A DNA stretch of 64,000 nucleotides from CAVORB01 sp963736235 (GTDB lineage Bacteria; Pseudomonadota; Gammaproteobacteria; Chromatiales; Chromatiaceae). The stretch's first letter is position 1. Every line of letters starts with the position of its first letter. Below the pieces are notes generated by a model. That model worked only from the letters and a program-made list of their open reading frames with translations. It did no database searches and was not told the DNA's origin. Below, piece after piece: positions 29,213 to 39,241 of this stretch. Where the stretch lies: NCBI GenBank assembly GCA_963736235.1, contig CAVTOR010000008.1:50753-114752 (forward strand). Reading direction: 5' to 3'. A program made the position numbers and the translations under genes.

Positions 29213-29485
29213 ATGCAAACACCATCCGAAGATCAAGGTGTCATCCAAGCGCTGCTCGAACGACTGAATAACCAACGGCTGCCGCGGCTGCTGGCCTTGA
29301 AAGCGAAAGTCGATGGCGGCGAGCCCCTGGCGGACCAGGACCTCGAATTTCTGCGCGAGGTCTTCGAGGACGCCGAACGCGCCAAGCCCATCTTTGATCG
29401 TCACCCGGAATATCAGGTCTTGGCCGCGCGGATCGTGAGCCTGTACTCCGACATCACCGCAAAGGCGCTGGAAAACGAGGGGTAA
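29213..29485 (+). CDS. Small conserved hypothetical protein
   Basis: This is a 90-residue, acidic, all-helical soluble protein (VIQALLERLNNQRLPRLLAL, then LADQDLEFLREVFEDAERAK). It has a good ribosome site (GAGGAAA) and clean codon use. It lies between an adaptor gene and a run of exported proteins, all on the same strand. No domain was recognised. Confidence 0.65.
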   Translation: MQTPSEDQGVIQALLERLNNQRLPRLLALKAKVDGGEPLADQDLEFLREVFEDAERAKPIFDRHPEYQVLAARIVSLYSDITAKALENEG

Positions 29486-29546
29486 GCATCGTTTTTTTCA
29501 ACGGCCTGTCAGGCCATTCATTCATCTATCCGGAGGATTCAAGCGG

Positions 29547-29864
29547 ATGCCCAAGTCTACGAGCAAGGCCACGCTCTACGCGTCAGCCGCCCTGGCCGCT
29601 TTCCTGGTCGCCGATGTTTCGCTCGATGTCGGCTTCGTCGTCCCCGAGGTCCAAGCCGTGATCGGCCGGCCGATGACCCCGATGAGCTACGCCGGCGTCG
29701 CCCGGCGCACGACCCGCCGCATGATCTATGCGACCTCGGTCTACAGGGCGACGCTGCCCGCAAACTGCACCACGGTCATCGTCGAGGGAACCAGCCTGCA
29801 TCAATGTGGCGGCACCTACTACCAATCGTCCGGTAGCCAGTATGTGGTGGTCGAGGTGCGTTAG
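29547..29864 (+). CDS. Exported small protein, DUF6515-like
   Basis: This is a 105-residue protein with a signal-like hydrophobic N-terminus (ATLYASAALAAFLVADVSLD). The C-terminus HQCGGTYYQSSGSQYVVVEV resembles the YYxxxGSxYVVV repeats of small periplasmic or outer-membrane-associated proteins. CGGAGG lies 14 bases before the ATG. Two cysteines (about residues 78 and 88) could form a disulphide in the periplasm. Function is unknown. Confidence 0.65.
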   Translation: MPKSTSKATLYASAALAAFLVADVSLDVGFVVPEVQAVIGRPMTPMSYAGVARRTTRRMIYATSVYRATLPANCTTVIVEGTSLHQCGGTYYQSSGSQYVVVEVR

Positions 29865-29936
29865 ACCTTGGGCGAATCTCGCCACGGCCCTCCTCATCCA
29901 GACCAGACCAAACGCAATCCCCAAGGGTTCTCTCTC

Positions 29937-30749
29937 ATGAATACATCCAGGTTGTTCCAACGCTCCTGCGGCTGTACCCGCACCGCAACCGGCTCCGTGC
30001 TCCTTGCTGCCGCGCTGCTCGCCGCGGGGCCCCTCGCGCGTGCGCAGGAAGGCGACGCCAAGGCCGTCCTCAAGTCCATGACGGACTATGTGAGCGGCCA
30101 GCAGGTGATCGAGCTCAGCTTCGACAGCTCCATCGAGGTCATCACACCGCGACTGGAGAAGATCCAGTTCACCAACTCCGGCGAGGTCCTGCTCAGCCGG
30201 CCAGACAACTTGCGCGCCCAGCGGGTTGGCGGCTATGCGGACGTGGAGATGGTCTTCGACGGCAAGACGGTCAGCGTGCTGGGCAAGCACGCCAACGTCT
30301 ACGCGCAATTTGATGGTCCGGGCAGCGTGGATCAGTTGATCGAAGCCCTGAGGGCGGGCCACGGTGTTGCGCTTCCGGGTGCCGACCTCCTCTTGACGAA
30401 TGCATACGACGCCCTCGTCGCGGGGGTCATGGAAGCCAAGCATATCGGCCGCGGCCTCATCGACGGGGTCGAATGCGAACACCTCGCCTTCCGCAATTTC
30501 GACACCGATTGGCAGCTCTGGGTCGAGGTCGGCGAGCACCCTATCCCGCGCAAGCTCGTGATCACCAGCAAGACCTTGAACAGCGCGCCTCAGTACACGC
30601 TTCAGATCAAGGACTGGAAGACGGGCGTCGAACCGGCGGCGGATGCCTTCGCATTTACCCCGCCGGCCGGCGCGCAGAAGCTCGAGCCCGATGCCCTGGC
30701 CGAGCTCGACGAGCTGCCGCCGGCAGCACCGGCCGCGGGGAACCCATAG
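29937..30749 (+). CDS. DUF2092 periplasmic protein
   Basis: This is a 270-residue exported protein with a signal sequence (TGSVLLAAALLAAGPLARAQ). The mature part follows the LolA-like DUF2092 pattern: KAVLKSMTDYVSGQQVIELS, then EVLLSRPDNLRAQRVGGYAD, DGKTVSVLGKHANVYAQFD and HLAFRNFDTDWQLWVEVGEH. A lipoprotein- or lipid-carrier fold is likely. The ATG at 29937 (MNTSRLFQRS) is chosen over an upstream ATG at 29868, which would bury the signal peptide. The following interval 30750-31059 (310 bases) shows no gene. Confidence 0.8.
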   Translation: MNTSRLFQRSCGCTRTATGSVLLAAALLAAGPLARAQEGDAKAVLKSMTDYVSGQQVIELSFDSSIEVITPRLEKIQFTNSGEVLLSRPDNLRAQRVGGYADVEMVFDGKTVSVLGKHANVYAQFDGPGSVDQLIEALRAGHGVALPGADLLLTNAYDALVAGVMEAKHIGRGLIDGVECEHLAFRNFDTDWQLWVEVGEHPIPRKLVITSKTLNSAPQYTLQIKDWKTGVEPAADAFAFTPPAGAQKLEPDALAELDELPPAAPAAGNP

Positions 30750-31059
30750 AGACCATAGCGGGAACGGCGTCGATCAGGGTCGACCTCAAGGGAATGAGTT
30801 CACACATAGCACTCTTGATTAGGAAGCGTTCACCTGGGGGGCCAGATAAGCGGCGAGGGCGGGCCGTTCACGGGCCAGCCGGCGAGACCCGGCTGTGCAG
30901 CGCCGCCCTCTCCGTCGTTTTTCGGTCGCGGAAACGCCTGAAGCGTGGCGATGAACGCGCTGATCAAGGCCCAGGCTCTCAACGCATTTCCTCTCATCGT
31001 CAGGCAATGGGAATCGTGCAGATGATTGCCCTGACGTTAGACCGCAGGTACCAAAGCCC

Positions 31060-32424
31060 ATGTTAGAGATGCCCGTCAAGACCGCCGTCACAGTCCTGGC
31101 CGCCGTCCTGCTCGGCGGCTGCGCCACCAGCGCGCGCCAATTGATGCCGACCCCGATCCTGTACCAGCTTCCGGGCGGCCAGCCGGTCTTCGATCTCCCC
31201 GCGGAGTCCCGGCAGGGCCCGGAACTGGATCTGCTGTTCATCACCGATCGTGCCCCGCCGACGCCGGCGGAGCTCGAGGCGCAAGCGAAGGACAAGGACG
31301 CGGACCCCCTGCCCTACGGCCAGGAGCGCGCCCGGGGCATCGCCTTCGGCTCGGCCCAGGTACGGGTGGTGCCGGGGCTGGACTGGGAGACCCTGCGCGA
31401 GCAGAGCCAGCTCGCCGAACGCACGCGTGAGGTCAATCTGGAGCTGGGCGCGGTTCGGGAGCTGGGGGCCTTCCCCCGCGAGCCCTACCAGATCTCCAGG
31501 GGCGCTGACGGGAAGCTCCTGCGCGATCGGGCGGAGCTCGCGCGCCACTTCGAGACCAAGGCGGCGCTCCAGGGCGAGGTCCAGCGCCGGCTTGCGCAAG
31601 CCCCGAAGAAGGAGGTCCTGCTCTATGTGCATGGCTTCAACGAGACCTTCGCCAGCGCCGCCTTTACCGCCGCGGAGCTGTGCCACTTCTTCGGGCGGGA
31701 GCAAGTCTGCGCCTTCTTCACCTGGCCCGCCTCGTCCAGCGGAAACTTCCTGACCTCCTACACCACCACCACCGAGTCCGCCGATTACGCGGTCGAGCAT
31801 CTCAAGAAGGCCATCCGCATGCTCGCGACCACCCCCGGGATGGAGGGGCTCCAGATCCTTGCCCACAGCCGCGGCACGGCCCTGACCCTGCAGGCTGTGA
31901 GCGAGCTGACCAACGAGGCCATCGCCGCCGGCAAGGAGCCGGTGTACCTGTACAAGATCGACAACCTGGTGCTGCTCTCCCCGGACATCGATATCGACAT
32001 CGCCGGCCAGGAGGTCACGGGCTTCCTCTCGGATCCGGATCTGGTCACGGTGTGGCCGGACGCACGGCTGCCGCGCGTGCTGAAGGGCCGCTTGACCATC
32101 TATGCGTCGCCGGAGGACCGGGCGCTCTTGGTCTCCAAGATCCTGTTTCGCAGCCGCAACCGGGTGGGCCAACTGCGCCCGGAGGACATTCCCGAGAGGG
32201 CGCAGCGCTACTTCGAGACCACGGGACGCATCGACCTGATCTCCTACGAGGGCGAACGCACGGACTGGTTCGGACACTCCTATTTCACCACCAATCCGCA
32301 GGTCAGCTCCGACCTGATCCAGTTGGTCCGATATGGCAGGCAGTTGGGCGAGCCGGGGCGGGAGCTGATCAGGACGGGACCGGTGACCTGGAAGTTCCCG
32401 GTCGAGGGCGACGATGGACAATAG
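31060..32424 (+). CDS. DUF900 alpha/beta-hydrolase lipoprotein
   Basis: This 454-residue protein starts MLEMPVKTAVTVLAAVLLGG then C, a lipobox (LLGGC) that anchors it to a membrane. An alpha/beta-hydrolase domain of the DUF900 type covers about residues 185-360. The strand and oxyanion region is VLLYVHGFNETFASAAF, the nucleophile elbow is LAHSRGTAL (Ser), and a candidate acid follows in LLSPDIDID. It is probably an esterase or lipase acting in the periplasm. Similar proteins often adjoin envelope-stress genes. The frame is intact. Confidence 0.82.
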   Translation: MLEMPVKTAVTVLAAVLLGGCATSARQLMPTPILYQLPGGQPVFDLPAESRQGPELDLLFITDRAPPTPAELEAQAKDKDADPLPYGQERARGIAFGSAQVRVVPGLDWETLREQSQLAERTREVNLELGAVRELGAFPREPYQISRGADGKLLRDRAELARHFETKAALQGEVQRRLAQAPKKEVLLYVHGFNETFASAAFTAAELCHFFGREQVCAFFTWPASSSGNFLTSYTTTTESADYAVEHLKKAIRMLATTPGMEGLQILAHSRGTALTLQAVSELTNEAIAAGKEPVYLYKIDNLVLLSPDIDIDIAGQEVTGFLSDPDLVTVWPDARLPRVLKGRLTIYASPEDRALLVSKILFRSRNRVGQLRPEDIPERAQRYFETTGRIDLISYEGERTDWFGHSYFTTNPQVSSDLIQLVRYGRQLGEPGRELIRTGPVTWKFPVEGDDGQ

Positions 32425-32458
32425 ACATCACATCACTTCTGTTTGAGGTTTCAAGACG

Positions 32459-33172
32459 ATGAAGATCCGTTCTCTATGCGTGCCCTTGCTCGCGATCGCC
32501 CCAATGGTGGTCAACGCCGAGATTTCCTTCGATAGCCTGAAGGAAGGCGCGGCGAAGGCGGCAAACGCGGTCGGCGAAACGACCGAAAGCGCGGTCAATG
32601 CCGCCGGGGAGGTCGCCGGGAAGGCGACCGGCGCGGTCAAGGGGAGCGTCGACTCGGCCACGGAAGGTCTCACCGACGAGGCGACGCCCGAGGCGACCCG
32701 TGCCAAGCTCGACGGGATGGCCGAGACGACACTGGAGCGCCTGTTCGCGGAGGAGCCGGGCAGCCGCGCCTTGTTCGATCAGAGCGCCGGGTACGCGGTG
32801 TTCGATAAGCGCGAGGCGAGCTTCTACGTCGTCGCCGGCTACGGGCGCGGGGTCGCGGTCGATGCCATGACCGGCGCGCGCGTCTACATGAAGATGGCGA
32901 CCACCGGTGCGGGCTTTAGCTTTGGTCTCGGCGGCTTCGCATCGCAGCTCGTGATCCTGTTCGAGGACAGCGCCGGCCTCCAAGAGTTCGTCGCGCAGGG
33001 GCTGGACGCATCGGCCGAAGTCGGCGCCATGGCGGGCGAGGAAAAGGAGCAGCTCGGCCTGCGGTTCGACGATGGCAAGGCCGTGTTCGTGCTGACCGGC
33101 AAGGGTTGGAAGGTCGGCGCCAAGTTGACCGGGTCGCGCTACTGGCCGGACGACGAGCTGAACGTCAACTAA
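32459..33172 (+). CDS. SYLF (YSC84) lipid-binding domain exported protein
   Basis: This is a 237-residue protein with a cleavable signal (MKIRSLCVPLLAIAPMVVNA). A repetitive Ala/Glu-rich helical segment with tandem A-G-E-V-A-G/K-A-T style turns (about residues 25-75) follows, then a SYLF domain (about 80-230). Within the SYLF domain are SAGYAVFDKREASFYVVAG, GRGVAVDAMTGARVYMKM and LGGFASQLVILFED. SYLF domains bind phosphoinositides in eukaryotes and are periplasmic in bacteria. It follows the DUF900 gene by 34 bases in the same direction. Confidence 0.85.
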   Translation: MKIRSLCVPLLAIAPMVVNAEISFDSLKEGAAKAANAVGETTESAVNAAGEVAGKATGAVKGSVDSATEGLTDEATPEATRAKLDGMAETTLERLFAEEPGSRALFDQSAGYAVFDKREASFYVVAGYGRGVAVDAMTGARVYMKMATTGAGFSFGLGGFASQLVILFEDSAGLQEFVAQGLDASAEVGAMAGEEKEQLGLRFDDGKAVFVLTGKGWKVGAKLTGSRYWPDDELNVN

Positions 33173-33181
33173 CCCAGCACC

Positions 33182-34220
33182 ATGGCCGTCTTGCGCCTGA
33201 GCCGCCTTGTCCTGCGCATCGCCATCTCGCTGCTCCTGGCGCTCGCGATCCTGTGGGCGGCCGCCGCACTCTGGATCGACGGTCCAGAGTCCCGGGCGCT
33301 CTCCGGCGCGCTCGCGGGCGGCCTGCGTCCTGATCGCTCTGACGGCGGCGGCGCTGGTCCGCCCCTGGCGGCGGGCCGCATTCGCCGTCTTCTTGGCCTT
33401 CGCGGCCGTGCTTGCCTGGTGGCTGATGCTCGCGCCGGCGAACGACCGTGACTGGCAGCCGGACGTCGCCCGACTGCCGACAGTGACCCTCGACGGTTCC
33501 CTGCTGACGGTCCGCAACGTCCGCAACTTCGCGTACCGGAGCGAGCAGGATTTCACCGAGCGTTGGGAGACGCGGACCTACGACCTCGACACCCTCGTCG
33601 GCGTCGATCTCTTCATCTCCTTCTGGGGGCCGACCCTCTACGGTCACACCGTCACGAGCTGGGAATTCGCCGACGGCAGCCAACTCGCGGTGTCGATCGA
33701 GACCCGCAAGGAGAAAGGCGAGGAGTACTCCGCGGTGAGAGGGTTTTTCCGCCAGTACGAGCTCTACTACGTCGTCGCCGACGAGCGCGACCTCGTCGGT
33801 CTGCGCACCAACCACCGCGGCGAGACGGTCCGCCTGCACCGCATCGGCGGCTCGAAGGACAAGGGCCGCGAGCTGCTGCTCGACTATGTGAAAGAGATCA
33901 ACGCCCTTGCCGAGCGCCCACGCTGGTACAACGCCCTGACCCACAATTGCACCACCACGATCTGGCACCACACGAAGGCAGTGGGCTCGGGCCCCCCGCT
34001 GGACTGGCGGCTGCTCGCGAACGGCTACCTCATCGACCTCGCCTACGAGCGGGGCACGGTCGACAACACCATCCCACTCGGGGAGCTCAAGAGCCGCAGC
34101 GATATCACGGCTCGCGCCCGTTCCAGCAACGCCGCGGAAGATTTCTCCAAGGCCATCCGGGAGGGATTGCCTCCTCGGCCTGAACGCCGCGCTGCGATTG
34201 CCGCCCCATCGGCTCCCTGA
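33182..34220 (+). CDS. DUF4105 (Lnb N-terminal-like) membrane protein, one frame break
   Basis: The N-terminal membrane part reads VLRLSRLVLRIAISLLLALA and, after a frame break near 33320, ALTAAALVRPWRRAAFAVFL. The soluble domain then has DUF4105 hallmarks: LLTVRNVRNFAYRSEQDFTE, TYDLDTLVGVDLFISFWGP, LAVSIETRKEKGEEYSAVRG and LTHNCTTTIW, whose Cys is the probable nucleophile with His in the HTV and NHR segments. The related Lnb domain is a lacto-N-biosidase-associated or peptidase-like fold. It probably acts at the periplasmic face. Only 9 bases separate it from the SYLF gene. Confidence 0.8.
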
Positions 34221-34288
34221 CCCTGGGACTGGGAAACGCTTAAGAGGGCCGACGGAATCCCGCTTCGACCTGGAGATACCAAAGCTGC

Positions 34289-36079
34289 ATGAAACGCACA
34301 CTCAAATACGGGGACTACCTCAGCGCTATCGGCGCCGGGCGGCGGGAGCTGAGCTACAACGCCATCGCCCCGCCGCCGGGACGCGACGCGAGGGGACAGC
34401 CGATTCCGCCACCGGCGGCTGGCCCCATCCGGCTGCACCCAGAGGAGATCGCAGCACTGCTGCGGCCCTACGTCTCGGTGCGGTTCATGGATCAGGTCAA
34501 GGCCGTCGTGCCCCTGGCGCTCTATCTCGCGCTTTTCCAGATCCTGATCCTGCGCCAGCTGGTGGAGGACTCCTGGCTCATCACCGGCGGTCTGTTCGCG
34601 GTGATCGTCGGCCTGATGTTCTTCATGGAGGGATTGAAGCTCGGCCTGATGCCGTTCGGCGAGCTTATTGGACATACGCTGCCGCGCAAGTCACCGCTGC
34701 CGCTGGTGCTCCTGGTCACGTTTCTGCTCGGCATCGGCGTGACCTTCGCGGAGCCGGCCATCGGCGCGCTGCAGGCAGCAGGGCAAAACGTCTCACCGGA
34801 GCGCGCGCCCTATCTCTGGGCCCTGCTCAACCAATGGACGGGTGCGCTGGTGCTGGTCATCGGAGCCAGCGTCGGCCTGGCCGCGGTGCTGGGGACCCTG
34901 CGCTTCCTCTATGGCTGGAGCTTGAAACCCCTGATCTACGCCTCACTGGTGCCGGTGCTCGGACTGACCCTCTATGGCGCCAGCGACCCGGAGTTGGCGA
35001 AGGTAATGGGCCTCGCCTGGGATGCGGGCGCCGTGACGACCGGCCCGGTCACGGTGCCGCTGGTCCTGTCGCTCGGCATCGGGATCGCGGCCGCCGCCGG
35101 CCGGGGCGATTCCGGTCTCTCCGGCTTCGGCATCGTCACCCTGGCGTCGCTGTTTCCCATCATCGGCGTGCTGCTGCTGACTTTCTATGTCGCCGGGACC
35201 GTCACACCGGCTGAAATCATCGCCGCCGCGACCCAGGCGGCGGGCTCGACCGCCGGCGAGCTCGCCTGGTACGAGCGCAGCCCCGGGCTGGAAGTGATCC
35301 TGGGCATCCGCGCCATCCTGCCGCTGGTGCTGTTCCTATTCGTCATCCTCAAGCTGGTGCTGAAGGAAGACCTGCCGCGACCGCGCGAGATCTGGCTCGG
35401 GATCGGGCTGACGGTGATCGGCATGTGCATCTTCAATCTGGGACTGACCTATGGGCTCTCCAAGCTCGGCGGCAGCGCCGGATCCCTGGTCCCGGCCGCC
35501 TTCATGGAGGTTCCTAACGCCAGTGGCTCACCACTTTACCTGTACGCGGTCGGGCTGACGCTCGCCCTGGTCTTCGCCTGGGTGCTGGGCTTTGGCGCAA
35601 CCATCGCCGAGCCGGCGCTGAACGCCCTGGGCGTCACCGCCGAGCAGTTGACCAACGGCTTCTTCAAGAAACGGATGCTGATCCTGGCGGTTTCGGTCGG
35701 GGTCGCCTGCGGCATCGCGCTCGGCCTGACCAAGCTCATCTTCGAACTGCCGCTCGTGTGGCTCATTGTCCCGCCCTATCTGCTCGCGGCCGTGCTGACC
35801 GCGGTGTCCTCGGAGGAGTTCGTCAACGTCGCCTGGGACAGCGCCGGTGTCACCACCGGCCCCATAACCGTGCCGCTGGTGCTCGCCATGGGGCTCGGGT
35901 TCGGCAACGCGACCCAGGCCGTCGAGGGCTTCGGCATCCTCTGCCTGGCGTCCATCGGCCCGATCATCAGCGTGTTGCTCACAGGTCTGTGGGCGCGGAT
36001 GAAGGCCGGATTGCAGGAACGCGCAGCCCGCGGCGAGCCGGCACATGAACAAGCGATGGAAGTCCAATCACTGCTATGA
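34289..36079 (+). CDS. DUF1538 membrane protein with internal duplication
   Basis: This is a 596-residue polytopic membrane protein, probably a transporter. Two homologous halves each carry the same pair of motifs: TFAEPAIGAL (about residue 152) and WDAGAVTTGPVTVPLVL (about 245), then TIAEPALNAL (about 438) and WDSAGVTTGPITVPLVL (about 515). The N-terminal 60 residues are cytoplasmic and carry a Pro-rich linker (APPPGRDARGQPIPPPAAGP). Its stop overlaps the start of a PII-like gene by four bases (ATGA). Coupling to two PII-like proteins suggests allosteric gating as in AmtB-GlnK. The substrate is unknown. Confidence 0.88.
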   Translation: MKRTLKYGDYLSAIGAGRRELSYNAIAPPPGRDARGQPIPPPAAGPIRLHPEEIAALLRPYVSVRFMDQVKAVVPLALYLALFQILILRQLVEDSWLITGGLFAVIVGLMFFMEGLKLGLMPFGELIGHTLPRKSPLPLVLLVTFLLGIGVTFAEPAIGALQAAGQNVSPERAPYLWALLNQWTGALVLVIGASVGLAAVLGTLRFLYGWSLKPLIYASLVPVLGLTLYGASDPELAKVMGLAWDAGAVTTGPVTVPLVLSLGIGIAAAAGRGDSGLSGFGIVTLASLFPIIGVLLLTFYVAGTVTPAEIIAAATQAAGSTAGELAWYERSPGLEVILGIRAILPLVLFLFVILKLVLKEDLPRPREIWLGIGLTVIGMCIFNLGLTYGLSKLGGSAGSLVPAAFMEVPNASGSPLYLYAVGLTLALVFAWVLGFGATIAEPALNALGVTAEQLTNGFFKKRMLILAVSVGVACGIALGLTKLIFELPLVWLIVPPYLLAAVLTAVSSEEFVNVAWDSAGVTTGPITVPLVLAMGLGFGNATQAVEGFGILCLASIGPIISVLLTGLWARMKAGLQERAARGEPAHEQAMEVQSLL

Positions 36080-36450
36080 AAGAAGACAAGATCACCTATC
36101 TGACCGATGTGGCGATGATCACCTGCATCGTCACGACGGGGCGTGGCGATGCCGTCATCGCGGCCGCCCAGGCAATGGGCGCGGCCGGCGCCCTGGTTTA
36201 TCACGCCCGGGGCGTCGGCCCGCGGGAACGGCTCGGGTTGCTCGGCATCGCCATCGAGGCCGAGAAGGACGTCGTGAGCGTCCTGGTCGCCACCGACCAC
36301 CAGGACGCGGTCTTCGAGGCGATCTATCGTGCCGCGGAACTCAACACGCCCGGTGCAGGGATGGCCTATATCACCCCCATCGAAAAGATGGCGACCTACG
36401 TCCCCCGCGAGATCCTCGCCCGGGCCCTGGACCAAGGGGGCACGGCATGA
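36076..36450 (+). CDS. PII-like signalling protein, first copy
   Basis: This is a 124-residue GlnB-fold protein. The first strand is DVAMITCIVTTGRGDAVIAA, and the T-loop region is short (VYHARGVGPRERLGLLGIAI). The second half is KDVVSVLVATDHQDAVFEAI and the C-terminal strand AELNTPGAGMAYITPI, where the classic PII motif has G-x-G-x-I/V. It lacks the uridylylated Tyr of GlnB. It is coupled to the DUF1538 gene before it and to the second PII-like gene after it by ATGA overlaps. Confidence 0.85.
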   Translation: MKEDKITYLTDVAMITCIVTTGRGDAVIAAAQAMGAAGALVYHARGVGPRERLGLLGIAIEAEKDVVSVLVATDHQDAVFEAIYRAAELNTPGAGMAYITPIEKMATYVPREILARALDQGGTA

Positions 36451-36845
36451 CCACAACCGCAACGGGTGCGCCGATACCAGGCGGGGCGGCGAAGCTCATC
36501 TCCTGCGTCCTCCCGGACGACGGCACGGAGCACCGTCTGTTGCACTGGCTGCGGGACCAACAGGGCGTTACCCGGGCGAACAGCGTCTACTGTCGCGGCC
36601 ATTCGATCCTCCGGGAGGCCACCGCAAGGCGGGGCAAGCTCCCCGAACCCTCCCTCTTGCGCCTGGTCAGGGTCGTCGTGGACGCGGAGCAGGCGGATGC
36701 GCTCTTCGATCAGATCTACGACCAGGCGGACATCCACCGGCCAGGGGGTGGCACCCTGATCATGTCACCACTGACTTTCGCCACGCCCTTCGCGCTCCCG
36801 CAGGGCGTCGTCAATGAGACTAGCGGCGATACCCATGGAGCCTGA
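36447..36845 (+). CDS. PII-like signalling protein, second copy
   Basis: This is a 132-residue, divergent GlnB-fold protein: KLISCVLPDDGTEHRLLHWL, then RLVRVVVDAEQADALFDQIY and HRPGGGTLIMSPLTFATPF, the last corresponding to the C-terminal strand of PII. The T-loop segment contains CRGHSILREATARRGK. It is coupled by ATGA (36447-36450) to the first copy. Two unlike PII-fold subunits after one transporter could form a hetero-oligomer or sense two different signals. Confidence 0.8.
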   Translation: MTTTATGAPIPGGAAKLISCVLPDDGTEHRLLHWLRDQQGVTRANSVYCRGHSILREATARRGKLPEPSLLRLVRVVVDAEQADALFDQIYDQADIHRPGGGTLIMSPLTFATPFALPQGVVNETSGDTHGA

Positions 36846-36957
36846 GCGCCGCTATAGGCGTGGCGACTTCGGGTAATGGGTCAAAGACCTCTCGCCCGAA
36901 CCCCGCCTCAGTATGCCGAGCGTGCGATCCCAATCCTTCACCTCAAGGAGAATCTCG

Positions 36958-39213
36958 ATGTCCAAGACCCCCAAGACCACGCCCGATGGCGGGCCGACTT
37001 CCAGCAAGGCGTCAGCCGCGCCGCCGCAGGACGCCGTCATGCGCGCCGCGCTGCAAGCCTGGGGGCCGCTCGGCGAGTATCTGGGTGGATGCGACGCAAC
37101 GGACCCTGCTGTTCTGGGACGTGCTGCGCCAACGCAGCGACCAATACTACGCCCAGAAGGCGAAGCCGGTGCCCAATGTGCTCAGTTTCGACGCCGAGCT
37201 GGTGTTGGATGGCCGCACCTTCGAACGGCCGGCCAATTACCTGCTGGTGCGGGTGAAACCGCCGGCAAGGGGTGACCATCGACCTGCGCAGAAGCGGCCC
37301 TTCGTGGTGGTCGATCCGCGCGCCGGGCACGGGCCAGGGATCGGCGGATTCAAGGCCGACAGCGAATTGGGCGTGGCGATGCGCGCCGGCCATCCCTGCT
37401 ACTTCGTCGGCTTCACCCCGGACCCCATGCCGGGCCAGACCATCGAGGACATCATGCGGGCCGAGGCCAGGTTCCTGGAGGAGGTCATCGCGCTGCATCC
37501 GCGAGGCCGAGGGCAAGCCCTGCGTCATCGGCAATTGCCAGGCCGGCTGGGCGGTGATGATGCTGGCGGCGACCCGGCCGGAGCTGTTCGGGCCCATCAT
37601 CATCCCCGGCTCGCCGCTGTCCTACTGGGCCGGGGTGGAGGGCGAGAACCCGATGCGCTACACCGGGGGCCTGGCCGGCGGCAGCTGGATGACCGCGCTG
37701 ATGGGCGATCTGGGCGGCGGCAACTTCGACGGCGGCCTGCTGGTCGAGAACTTCGAGAACCTCAATCCCGCCAATACGCTCTGGACCAAGAACTACAACC
37801 TCTGGGCCAAGGTCGACAGCGAGCAGCAGCGCTTCCTGGACTTCGAGAAGTGGTGGGGCGGTCACGTCAACCTCAATGCCGAAGAGATCCAGTGGATCGT
37901 CGATCAACTGTTCGTCGGCAACCGGCTGGCCACCGCGGAGATCGTCACCAGCGACGGCGTGCGCATCGACCTGCGCAACATCCGCTCCCCGGTCCTGTGC
38001 TTCTGCTCCAAGGGCGACGACATCACGCCGCCGCAGCAGGCGCTCGGCTGGATCGTCGATCTGTACGGCACCGACGAGGACCTGCGGGCCGCCGGCCAGA
38101 CCATCATCTACGCCGTCCACGACAGCGTCGGCCACCTCGGCATCTTCGTCTCCGGCGGCGTCGCCAAGAAGCAGCACGATGAATTCGCGTCCAATATCGA
38201 CCTGATCGACGTGCTGCCGCCCGGTCTGTACGAGGCGGTGCTGACACCCAAGACCGCGGACGCGGTCAATCCGGACCGGGTCGGCGGCGACTGGATCGTC
38301 CGCTTCGAGCCGCGGACCCTCGATGATGTGCGGGCCATCGTCCAGCCCGACCCCGAGAACGAGCGCCGTTTCGCCACGGTGAAGCGCGTATCGGAGATCA
38401 ATCTCGGGCTCTATCGCACCCTGTTCCAGCCCTTTGTCCAGGCGTTCGCCGATGCACAGAAGGCTGTCGGGGCTGCCGACGTTCAACCCGTCCGAGCTGC
38501 CCTACGAGCTGTTCTCGGATCGCAACCCCCTGATGCGGCAAATCGCCGACCTGGCCGAGCAGGTGCGCCAGCAGCGCCAGCCGGCGGCGCCCGACAATCC
38601 CTTCCTGCAGCTGCAGGCCATGATCTCGGAGGGGATGATCGCCGCCCTCGACGGCTGGCGCGATCTGCGTGATCGCAGCCTGGAGGAGATCTTCCTGGCG
38701 ACCTACAGCTCGCCGGTGCTGCAGGCCCTGGTGGGCATCCGTGCCGAGGACGCAGCCGCCGCGGCACCGTCCGGGCGTGGAGCCGGAGCGGCTGGCCTTC
38801 ATCCAACAGCGCATCGGCGAGCTCAAGGCGCGTCTGGCCGAGGGCGGGGTGCGCGAGGCGGCGATTCGCAGCCTGGTCTACGTCGGTCTGGCCGGACCGG
38901 GCATCGACGAGCGCGCCTTCAACGTCCTGCGCGAGATTCGCTCCAGGGAGGACGCTTTGACCCTGGAGGAATTCAAGCAGGTGCTGCGCGAGCAGTTCTT
39001 CTCGCTCCTGCTCGATCAGGACGCGGCCCTGGCCGCCATCCCCGGATGCTGCCCGCCGATGCGGCGGCGCGGGAGAAGGCGCTGGCAGCGGTCCGGCAGG
39101 TCGTCTCCGCGGCCGGCGAGGCCAGCGGCGAGCGGGCGACGCGCCTGGCGCGGATCGAGGCACTGTTCGCAGGCGGCGCATCGGCCGCGGCGATTACAGG
39201 TCCGGCCGACTAG
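36958..39213 (+). CDS. DUF3141 protein (PHA-synthase-like hydrolase), multiple frame breaks
   Basis: The alpha/beta-hydrolase core is related to poly(3-hydroxyalkanoate) synthases. AAGGAG at 36945-36950 fixes the ATG at 36958 (MSKTPKTTPDGG). The coding sequence continues across frames as TLLFWDVLRQRSDQYYAQKA, PFVVVDPRAGHGPGIGGFKA, CVIGNCQAGWAVMMLAA (where the nucleophile-elbow position is Cys) and FCSKGDDITPPQQALGW with the acid. It then reads VKRVSEINLGLYRTLFQPFV and a C-terminal helical part ending AAAITGPAD. Breaks lie near 37085, 37265/37500, 38465, 38775 and 39050. The length, about 750 residues, fits the family. It heads the pta-ackA-fabI operon. Confidence 0.82.
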
Positions 39214-39241
39214 AGCATCACCGAGAACGAGGATCCAACCC

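Noticed and set aside
30750..31059. Possible small gene in the 310-bp gap before the DUF900 gene
   Set aside because: Open frames here lack ribosome sites and recognisable sequence; they overlap coding DNA on the opposite strand.
31063..32421. 452-residue minus-strand open frame opposite the DUF900 gene
   Set aside because: It exactly mirrors a well supported gene with a lipobox and hydrolase motifs.
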